In this document: piece by piece, positions 54,801-64,000 of the stretch
Layout: the number at the start of each line of letters is the position of its first letter
Numbering within the stretch: position 1 is the stretch's first letter
From: Trochalopteron elliotii
Lineage: Eukaryota; Chordata; Aves; Passeriformes; Leiothrichidae
NCBI GenBank assembly: GCA_024734555.1
Contig: JANPWX010000054.1
Coordinates: 9,927,619-9,991,618 of the forward strand
Direction: 5' to 3'
DNA length: 64,000 nucleotides
Notes under the pieces: model-generated
The model's input: only the letters and a program-made list of their open reading frames with translations
Told to the model about the DNA's origin: nothing
Database searches by the model: none
Position numbers and translations under genes: made by a program

Positions 54801-57800
54801 AAGAGTAAAATACTTGATTGCAGAATCAGGTTCTGAAGTCTTTTTAAAACTCAAAAAAAAGTGTGAGCAATTAAAAGATGAAATATCTTTTCTCTACAGA
54901 GCCCTCACTAAGGGCCAATTAAGAGACCAATTCACATCCATCTTAATTTTAAAAAATACAGTTGCTAGTCCAATTCTAATGATGTTGCTAGTAGATTTCA
55001 ATTCTTAAATGTTTTTATAAAGCTCTACAGAAGAGGCTTCATTTGCTGCCTTCTGATATCTCTGCTAATGCTGGTTCTAGGTATCTGCCTTGGAAAACAT
55101 TTTTTACGTGCAAATTGGTTACTAGCTACCAAACAATCAGGAGAATCTAAACTGAGATCAACACAGAACCTGAAACTAAGCTTCTGCTGGTAAAATATAT
55201 GTTTCCTTTAAAGACAGAGTTCTGTCATTGACTCTTTGGGATTTGTGTTTTGCTTGTTTAGGAAAAGAAAAATAGTTTACCTTGATCCTTGACCAAGAAA
55301 TTTGTAGTAACAAGAGGTGGGACCTGCCCTCTCACTCCAGTGACAAATGGTTCTGACCCACGGTTATTTCTGTCATCTTCAATCACTTGAATCTGTGATG
55401 GAAAATACCATGTTATTATGTGGAGGCTTGGTTTCAAAGTACTGTAAAACAAAAAATCTCTAAAGGCAGGGAAAAGGGGACCTGAGGCAAACATTACTAT
55501 CTCTAAAAATAGGAAGAGCAAGTAAATTTTGTCAAGCAGTCACCTCTCAGTTTGACTTCAAACAGTACTTAATGACTAACAATAAATTACAAGCTGCAAA
55601 TAGTATTTTTCCCCAAGTATTCTTAGTGGCAGCATATTTTGTGTTTTAAAAGTCTGATCTGAACTCATAAAAGCCAAACACAGATCAAGAAAGGAATTTT
55701 TGGTGGTATTCCCTTGTACAGTTCTAGTTAAATAAGAATTAGAAGCTTCTGTAAGCCTCAAGCTGAAGTCCTAGAGGTAACCTGGCTTTTTTTTTCCATT
55801 ACACTCCCACTGTTTCCATACTATGCCTTTGTTTCTAACCACTCTAACTCTGGCCTAAAGACAGATGGCTTGCAAGCTCAGGTGGAAATATTCATTACTT
55901 TGTGGTGCTCAAGGGTTTGTGATCTGAAGTCTGTGAATGCAGAAAGTGAAATTTCAATAGACCTCTCAATGAATCAGACTTCAGAGCCTGTAAAAATCTT
56001 AAATTTCTTGGTATTTCAAATTCTTCACGACTGCAAGATAATTTCCGTAAGATAATGTATTAAATAGGAAATGTATTAAAAGGAAATGTATTAAATAGTT
56101 TTACTTAACTAAAATTTTCACTGATCTTTGTACACAGTTCAAACTACATTTCCATAGTGGTGACTGAATGAAAGAATTACAGCTAGCAATCATTCTTCTG
56201 CTCTTATTTTGCCAAACACACCTGCCTTTGCCTAGAGTGAATTCTGAAATGTAGAAGTTTGTATGGCAGAACTTCCACCCTCTCACTGTGATTGCAAGCT
56301 GCCAGCAGAGAGCCTCTCACAGCCTCAGTGACTACTCTAGAATAAATCCAGTCCCATTTCAAAAGTCTACAGGCCGACTGACACTGGTAATCCCACCACT
56401 GGTACCTGTTAAATGATGAACTTAGACTGATGAAAAAGCGACACAGGGTAACAAAAACCCAAAGGTTTTTTTGTCTTCTAATCCAAAAGGTAGCTGCTTT
56501 TTTCTTTCTTTAGATAAGATTCTCCAACATAAACATTAAATTTTCAAAATCAAAATTTAATGGTTATGCATGAGCACAGATAATGAGAGAATGTTTATAG
56601 CTCCCCGTGACTCATACTAGAAGTTTTGTATCAGGAATTAACATTAAAAAACCTCCAGTTCATCTGCAATTTTAGAACTTGAGAGCACTGGCCCAGTACT
56701 GGTATATGAACAAGAACAGTAATCGAATTCTGATCAAAACATGGCTACAACAGCTCATGCTGTGTGCCTGCTGACATGAGACACACATTGTATGGGCATT
56801 ATACTACTGGCTTACACTGAAAATGCCAGCTGGAATCTGATGAAGCAATATCCTAAAAATCAGACAAAGTGAAGGGGAGACATTCTTCATGATCTGTTTC
56901 TGAAACACTGCTTTCTATTGCCTCACCGTTCATCACAGAAGATTTTAACAACCTCATGTGGTGTAATGTTACTCATTTTGATAAGGCAAGCAGAAGACAG
57001 CAAGGAAAGGGTAAAAGATTAATGATGGAGGGTTAGCAAAGTGAAGTTCAGGTTTCAGGCATGCACAGAGGGTCACCAACACACAGACTACAAGTGACAT
57101 ATATACAGCACTTACTGGACTAGGAATTGCATCTGGGTCTATTCTGTGCCTGGGTTTCTGCTGGGGTGGCAGCTCATTAAGTTGCTTTTTTTTTTTTTTA
57201 AATAAGAAACAAAGAGTGCCACCAAAAAAAAAAGAAAAAAAAAGAAAAAAAAAGAGAGAAAAAAAAAAAGAAAAGAGAATAATAAACCAAAAAATAACTG
57301 TTACTTCTCTCTACCCAAATCTGTAGCACTGAAATTAGATACATTTAGATACTGGTTCATGCAAAAGGACACATCAGCTTCTGCAGCATATACTGATCCC
57401 AAAACCAGTCTTGCCAGGATATTGGGCTTGGCTCTGAACACCTTACTAATGGAGGCAGTGCCTCATCTCATTTTAGTTAGAAACTGAGGATTTATGGTTT
57501 AAGAACATGCTAACACAAAGGCAACTGACACAAGCCATTGGAGATTTCATTTAGTGGAAGAGAAAAGAGGCAAACAAGCAATTAAAGACTTACAGTAGTA
57601 AGCTTTACTACTGGAATCTAAACAGGTAATCTTTTTTAAATAGAAGTACCTTCTGAATAACATCAATTCTGACCTAACTCAAGACTACATTATTTTCACA
57701 GTTTTGAAGTACAGAAACAGCATCAAGAGCAGTGGAAGAACAGCACAGTAGACTAGTGGCAATAATACCACCAGGCTTAGTATTACTCATCATTGCTAAC

Positions 57801-60800
57801 CATTACATATAATTGCTTATCCTGTCTCAGAACCTCCACCCAAAGACTCAAATCCCAGTTTGAGAAGCTGTCCATATTTGACTGATGTAGCATCATGACT
57901 TCATGACCCAAAAAACCACAAACCAGCTTTTTGACAGATTATAGGAAAAGCACTACAATCACCTCCTACTAACCATACTTTAAACATAGATCACACAGTT
58001 CACAGACTGTCACCTCAAAATCTGAAATTAGTTCACCTTGGAAAGTCATTATGCAACAATCCAGAAACGGAGAAACAAGTTTAATCAAAGCCCTGAAGGA
58101 TTCTCAAAAGATAACACAGTACAGAAAAAGACCTGAGGAATTAGAGCAGTGATTTCCATATGCAGTGCCTTTCTTTAGTCACCAAGAAAAATACTGCCTC
58201 TGGGCTTATTCATCACAAAAAACTGAAGGTGGATAGAAGAGAGAAATATAAGCAGGAAAACAGACTGATGCTCCTTGGAAAGAGAAACCTGTTTTCAGCT
58301 TTGGTCTTTGTCAGTTGTTTTATGCAAAGACACTATGGAATAGTTGACACTGGTAAGAACAAGTGAGCTTACAGGGCTAGGAATAGAATCTGGATCCAAA
58401 CGTTTTGGGGGAGGTGGTGGTCCAGGTGGACTTCCATAATTTGGTGCTCCTGGATAGGCTCCTCCATAGTTTGGCTGGGGACCCCTCATCTGTCCAAAGG
58501 AACCTTAACATGAAAAGAACATAAAAATCAAACAATGGCTTAATACTAGGCATTTCTTCATTTGGCACTTCCCACATTTCCTGCCATTATTTAAAAAAAA
58601 AAAACCTCAAGAAAAATAAAGTCATGTGCTTTTCAATTAATTATGATTAAACATATTTATCACAGTGTTTCAGCTCAGACTGGTACAAATCTACCAACAA
58701 TCCAATAAACTGATAGATACAGTCCTCAAAACTAGACTTAAGGAAACAATTTTTCAGTCTGACCTCTATTAGCTCTACCTCAGCCCAAACCAGCACACTA
58801 CTGTAAATAGTTCTACAGATTGTAATTGTTGATTACAACGCACATTAAGATCATCCACTATGAACACTGACCTGCAGAACTGTCTAATGGAAAGTACATA
58901 CAGAACAGCCAAATAAGCCAGTGGAAGATCCCTAATTCTTCAAATTAAAGACATGCAAGGAGTTCCCTTGGGCAGTTTTGGCTTGTTTGAAATTACAGTA
59001 ATAGGCTAACATGTGATTTTTTTCTTTTGTTTTGTAACTACCTGAAGCTATTTCATATTAATTTAGGTAATTCCAGCACTTACAGAGTAACAGCATGATT
59101 TAACCTGTTAGTATTTTTACAGTTCATAGGAATTTGAACAGATATTTTTAAGTAATTTACCTGTGCAGCTGTGCAAAGCTGCATAGGGGATGGGATTTTC
59201 AGTCCTAACATTTGCACATGATTACTTTATCCCAGCTACCTGTAAGTGTTATTGATTAAAAATCAGCCAAAACTGATTTTAATTCAGAAAGTTTAACTGG
59301 TCTTACTTTTAAGTACATTTAAGATGTGCAAGCTTCTACAAAGGAGAAAAATACAGTTATGCAAATTAAAGGAGAAAACATAGCAACTCTTTTTTCAATG
59401 TTTAACAACTCCTTTCATATACATTGCATATGCACAGCGGCCACAAATTTAAAAAATGTAAAATAAGGCTTTTCAGTATTTTCAATGTCTATTTTTAAAC
59501 AGGTAAGGTTGCAGACATCAAATTAGAGTCCACAATAAAATTTTGATCACAAATTCTGGTAGTAGTACGGCACTAATTGCAAAACACTTTTTTGGCCAAG
59601 TAAGCTAGAATTCGTTTAGTTACATTAATCTGATTAAAGCCTGTATTATAAAATATCCTAGAATGACATATGGTATTATCTCAGACATGAGCACAGGGAA
59701 ACGAGAGGGAAGTTCTAATGCGAGTCCACAAGTGACAATCTGAAATTTAGTTCTCAGTTTGCAGCACACAGAGAACACATAACTTAAAATTCCTACACTA
59801 GGAATACTCACCATTCTGCTGCATTTGGTATCCTGGCTGAGGAGGATGAGTGGGAGGAGGTGGTCCATGGAGACCACTCATGGGAGGCCCAGGGTGCAGC
59901 CCTGCCATAGTTGATGGAGGTGGTGGAGGTGGTGGTGAGGATACATGATTAGGCTGGGAGGATGGTGGTCCAGCAACTGTCTGCCCAGGCAGTGGTGGGC
60001 CTGGCATGGCAGGTGGCCTTGGAGCACCTGTGGTAGGAGGGTAAGAGGAAGGTCCAACCCCTGTAGAAGGAGGAGGTGGGGTAAAACCAGGAACTTGAGT
60101 AGGCAGGTGCTGAGTTGATACTGTGTGACCAGGAAACGGAGGCTGTGCCAAAGGAAGACCCTCAGACACACTGGCAGGAGGGGGTCCTTGGCTTGCACTG
60201 TAAGGTGTGTGGAGACCAGATCCTGTTGCACTAAAGCTTCCTGAGACTGGGGGAACCGATGGTGGGGGACCCGGTAAGAAAAAAAAAAACAAAAAGACAT
60301 AACATCATTTTATTCTATCCTGAAGACAATTAAAATGCAAGAAAAACTCATTTGCTCCTGATCACCTGAGTAAATCTACCACTTTCTCATCTTCAGATGA
60401 ACTTACCAGTACTAGCAGAGACAAATCCTAAGTGACCATTCTCCTAGACTGATCAGAAAGCTGAAATTCTTTCAGGGGATGTGAAACTCGACAGTTCTTT
60501 CATTGCCTTCTCTCTCAAAGTCTGGGCTGCTTATTTTACATTATGAGAATACATATCAGGATTCAGGGCCAGAAAAAAAGGGCAAAGCCAGGAATATGCA
60601 ACACATAAACCATCACAAATCTATCAACACATTTTTTGAATTAAGTTTCTGTCTTAAACGCCACACTCAGTTGGAGTCTGTAGATCAAGAATGGTTTTGA
60701 ACTTCATGGTTTTAATAGCATGAAGCCAGCACCATGTGTATGTAGCACTGTACTATTTCTGAGAATAATTTTTGACAAACATGCTGCCAAAAGGCCAAGG

Positions 60801-62707
60801 AAATCTGTAATCTCCCTATGTACTCCTAATTTTCCTATAAAATCTGTCTTAAGAGATGCTTGTTAAAAACTACTTTAGCTAAACAATTTTTAAACAGTCA
60901 GACCAGCTTACACATAATAGAGACCAAACTCTAGTCTTTGATTTAAAAAGTCCCCTAATGTACAGCAATGAGACTGTAGAACAAATACCATAGAACAAAG
61001 TATCTAAATTCAGTTTCTACTGTTAATTCAGTTTCTAGTGTTTAAGTAAGTGTCTTCTTGACTTCCAGCAGAACCCTACACACAATCATTCAGAGTATTT
61101 TCAGCCCTTTGTGATTTACATTTACAGGGCCCTTTTTCCCTTTCTTTTTCTTTTTTTATTTTTTTGATGGGGCTGCTGCACAACAGTTGGAAGACATGTA
61201 GACTCTCCAACAGGTGACTTAGGGGTAAACTGTTCTGTGTTTCACAAGATGCACCTAGTCAAGGACCAGTGTTGTTACTCTCCTTTCTTATTCATGTCCA
61301 GCACTGCCAGCACTGTCCCCTACAATTGTCTCAGTTCTGTTTTCCCCAATTATGACCTTATTAGTTAAGAAAAGTACTGTTTACTATGGCAGATGTCAAC
61401 ACCCAGAGAATTCCCATAACCATATGGTAATGAATCACTGACAAGAAAAAATCTTTAATGAAACTATTAACAAAAATAAAAATCAATAGCATACTTGTGT
61501 AGCCAGGAAACCTTACCATAGCCCAGTCCAGCTGGGGGAGGAGCAGAGGCTGCAGTAGAGCCAATTGTCATCCCTGCCATGTGATTCCTGAGCTGCTGCA
61601 CGCTGGCTGGGGGGGGCCCATATTGCTGGAAGGTGGATATCTGGCTGACAGGCGTGGGTGCTGAGCCTGGCAGAAACGGCTGAGAAGCAGGTGGCCTGAG
61701 AGGGAAGATGACAAACTGAACTGGTTCCTCATTATAGAAGAAGTTACAATTCTCTGTGCCTTTAAAAACTGTTCTAGCACATAAACACTATTTGGGCCTC
61801 AGATATTTACATGAAACACCTGTAGCTCAGTTTTGGAAAAATAATGACATATTCTCTATGTATTCGAATCCCTTTCACTAAACAAAAAAAATCTATTAGC
61901 TCTTAAAATACAAATCCTATATTTTTGTTAATTCCAATTCAGTTATCACAACAAATCAAAAATGCTGCATAGAGTCTACAGGATGAGCAGTAGGAAGGCC
62001 TGCACAGCAATGTAAGAATGTTCTGTCACTTGAAACATTTGAACTCTCCAGGATTATTGCAACTTTCACCACCAAGGTAATGGCAGTATCTCTCTGGAAA
62101 AGATGTTAAAGAGCCTTAGATGACAGTAACACAGGGATCCAGAAGGGACAGAAGAGGGCCCAGAATCATTACTAAGAAATTATTCAGTACAGACTGCCAT
62201 ATGCTCCAGAGATCATTTCACATGGCCGAGGAACACATACTACAGTTGTGTGGATGCTACTGACTTTTTTTAGGGAAAACGAACACCACAAAGTATGTCT
62301 TAGGAGGAGAGGAGGTTTTCATCAGTCACTGATGAAAGTGACTGCTCACATCCTTTCACAAGTTTTTCATCTCCAGATATACACACTGTCTAATGAATAC
62401 CTCTGCAGCAAAACATTGCTCCAAAACGATAACAAAGCAATGAAAGAAGTCAATATCCCCCACAAAGCCCCAAAGTACTTATTTGGATTTAGATCTAAAA
62501 AGTCTAGACCTAGCACAAGTCTACCAAGGTGGGATTTTGTTACGATTCACTCTTCTCATATGCACCTCTGCATGGGGGCTGCTGAGGCTGGAATTCCATT
62601 CTGCACATCTCCATGTTCAAACTGACTGTATGCCAAGTGTCCAGGAGGATGAGATGCTCCAGAGGCTGGAGGGGGAGCTCCAGATGTTGGTGGGGCTCTT
62701 AATGAAC
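42259..62707 (-). CDS. SEC24C: SEC24C, COPII coat cargo adaptor; 21 constitutive exons in window, 5' end outside
   Basis: Exons 5' to 3': 62707-62566, 61695-61517, 60246-59812, 58503-58373, 55392-55281, 54462-54335, 53447-53309, 51369-51254, 49976-49852, 49592-49401, 48425-48332, 47841-47725, 47249-47079, 46696-46600, 46338-46193, 45810-45672, 44861-44743, 44358-44179, 43537-43346, 42921-42832, 42399-42259. They join in frame to about 1060 residues ending EIRQLLS and TAG. Order: proline-rich N-terminal region, Sec23/Sec24 zinc finger, trunk, beta-sandwich, helical and gelsolin-like parts. SEC24C pairs with SEC23 in the inner COPII coat on ER exit sites and selects cargo; with SEC24D it is known to read the IxM signal of SNAREs such as syntaxin 5. 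Core segments such as [20 protein letters not shown] identify SEC24C rather than A, B or D. The first coding exon (about 55-60 residues by comparison with human) lies beyond 64000. A possible extra exon at 57160-57116 is listed separately. Confidence 0.96.
46193..51369 (-). other. SEC24C: SEC24C trunk and beta-sandwich exons
   Basis: Eight exons, from [13 protein letters not shown] through [91 protein letters not shown] and RVRTSTG to [17 protein letters not shown]. This is the vWA-like trunk and cargo-binding face shared by SEC24 proteins. Confidence 0.93.
53172..53232. repeat. Short direct repeat with AT-rich palindromic centre
   Basis: The 21-base string at 53172-53192 recurs at 53212-53232. 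The segment between them contains ATATGAAT/ATTCAT inverted pieces. It lies in a SEC24C intron and looks like a local slippage duplication. Confidence 0.7.
53309..53447 (-). other. SEC24C: SEC24C zinc-finger exon
   Basis: Reads [19 protein letters not shown], then [14 protein letters not shown]. The four Cys ligands (CxxC...CxxC) of the Sec23/Sec24 zinc finger are intact. Phase 0 to 1. Confidence 0.94.
57116..57160 (-). other. SEC24C: Possible SEC24C cassette exon repeating the IPSP motif
   Basis: Forty-five bases in phase 0 read [15 protein letters not shown] and end in a consensus donor CCA/GTAAGT. The upstream constitutive exon (58503-58373) ends [11 protein letters not shown], also in phase 0 at a GTAAGC donor, so this looks like a partial exon duplicate. 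The acceptor (ACCCCAG) has a short pyrimidine tract. An alternative in-frame start at 57184 would add QLNELPPQ but sits behind poly-A. Because the preceding exon boundary phases differ, it can be added but cannot replace the 58373 exon. Confidence 0.5.
57186..57279. repeat. Poly-T and A/G-rich tract in SEC24C intron
   Basis: A run of T (57186-57199) followed by a long A-rich tract with scattered G (57223-57279) on the plus strand. It lies directly upstream, in transcript sense, of the possible cassette exon. Confidence 0.85.
58373..62707 (-). other. SEC24C: SEC24C proline-rich N-terminal exons
   Basis: Four exons (62707-62566, 61695-61517, 60246-59812, 58503-58373) encode a low-complexity Pro/Gly/Ser/Gln region, including [45 protein letters not shown] and [19 protein letters not shown]. 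It corresponds to the disordered N-terminal part of human SEC24C and ends at the conserved [10 protein letters not shown] before the structured core. A run of seven prolines and the GPPPP-type repeats are locally expanded. Confidence 0.9.
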
Positions 62708-64000
62708 CTACAAACACAAGGAAAAAAAACCCTAAAATATCACAAATTGTAGAAACAAGGGCTTGAACCAACTACCATGAAAAATTCAAGTCCAGAATTG
62801 CTATAACAATACTCCATGAGCAACAATTTATGCCACAAATATTTTTAGCCAGTGTCACTAGTTACCATCTCCACACAGATCAAGCAGAAAATAGGTGCTG
62901 TGGAAGGTCTTCAAAAGACAACTTCCTCTTTTATGAAGAAAAAAAATGATTTTGTCAGTAAGGTACTGAATCCTTTCCCCTCCAAGTCCAATTATTTTTA
63001 TCTAAACCAAGAGTATTCAGTGAAATCTAACATCCATTACAGTTTTTTCAGGTCAGTTTTCCCTACCTCAAAGGTAAGCAGGCTGTGCAAGAAGAGTCTG
63101 TTTTCAAAAACTACATGACTGACTGCATTTATATATAAGATAATGGGGGCCACCACAGATTGTTCTTTCCAGCCTCTCTTGGATGCTAACACAAATACTT
63201 TCCCCTCTTTCAGACCTGGTTCAGTCACAGCCCAAATATATTTGCCTCAGAAACCAGCCTTTCCACAGACCACAAAACCTTGGACACAATACCAGCAGAC
63301 CAACTGCAGTTTTTATTTCCCAAAAAGAGAATATAAACTTCTCTTTTAATAATACTGTATTAACAATGCTGGTAATTACAACAACTGTATGACCATGCCT
63401 GTTAACCACAAGGGAACCTATTTCCCATATGGGCTATCATTAAGCACAGATGACTAAAACTGCCCCATGGGACCACGCTCACACATACACACTGTTGTGT
63501 CCCTGACAGTGACCAGCATGGCAAGTTTCAAAGGGGTTCTGAAACCTTCTTGTGAAGAATCATTACAAAATAGGAAATAAGGGGAGCCATTTCTCAATTC
63601 TACAGTATAATTTATACCCTAAAGCATGAGGTTTCAACTCATATATTTTATCTTATCTGCTACATCCAATTTGTAGCAAACCTGGGGGTGTAAAGTCAAG
63701 GAAGGAATTAACTAGACCTTGTATGAATAACTGAAAATTTCTTGGGTTTCTTTCTTTATTACCAAACTTTCTCCTGTTCTTCATTTTGAGACAGGATTTA
63801 ATTATTCCTAGAGACATTTATTATTTTTATATACCTTCATCTCATTAATCTTGTCTTTTCTAAACCACTGCTACAGCACCTTCATCTTACTGTTCCTCTG
63901 GCCTAAGATTCATTATTCTTGACAAATCCTCAATATCTTTGTGATGTTCTTACTCATTATAGACCTCAAAATGGAGGTAGCTTACAGCAAAATGGGAAAT
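62708..64000 (-). other. SEC24C: SEC24C 5' intron (window edge)
   Basis: AT-rich sequence with no exon matching the SEC24C start. The exon at 62707 begins in phase 1, so at least one more coding exon lies beyond the window. Confidence 0.7.

Overview
The window looks like a nuclear chromosome segment from a bird. All supported genes are vertebrate multi-exon genes on the minus strand, intergenic DNA is short and poor in repeats, and the only clear transposons are two truncated CR1 non-LTR elements, the typical avian repeat. There are two assembly gaps (25451-25550 and 38208-38584), both in CpG-rich promoter/first-exon DNA.

Layout in transcription order (right to left): SEC24C (exons 62707 to 42259; its first coding exon lies beyond the right edge), FUT11 (start codon in a gap; 38207 to 32799), CHCHD1/MRPS37 (25578 to 23665; first exon cut by a gap), then a complete 15-exon gene (18878 to 4866) for an 820-residue neurotrypsin-type protein: signal peptide, kringle, four SRCR domains, and a trypsin-like protease with an intact catalytic triad. 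The remaining sequence (1-4865, 19.5-23.4 kb, 26.2-32.0 kb, 38.8-40.3 kb) shows no convincing gene.

SEC24C-FUT11-CHCHD1 is the gene order of human 10q22. The fourth gene is the surprise. In mammals the only kringle/SRCR/protease gene of this type that I know is PRSS12, on human 4q26 beside SEC24D and NDST3, which is the paralogous counterpart of the SEC24C/NDST2 block. A neurotrypsin-like gene next to SEC24C, in the same relative order and orientation as PRSS12 next to SEC24D, is best read as the PRSS12 duplicate from the early vertebrate genome duplications, kept here and apparently missing from the human SEC24C locus. No lineage survey could be run, so this is an inference.

The four genes do not form one pathway. 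SEC24C is a COPII cargo adaptor, FUT11 an ER/Golgi-type fucosyltransferase, CHCHD1 a mitoribosomal protein, and the neurotrypsin-like protein a predicted secreted protease. Exon boundaries were placed by hand from splice sites, reading phase and family similarity. They join in frame throughout, except at the gap-adjacent edges noted in the entries.
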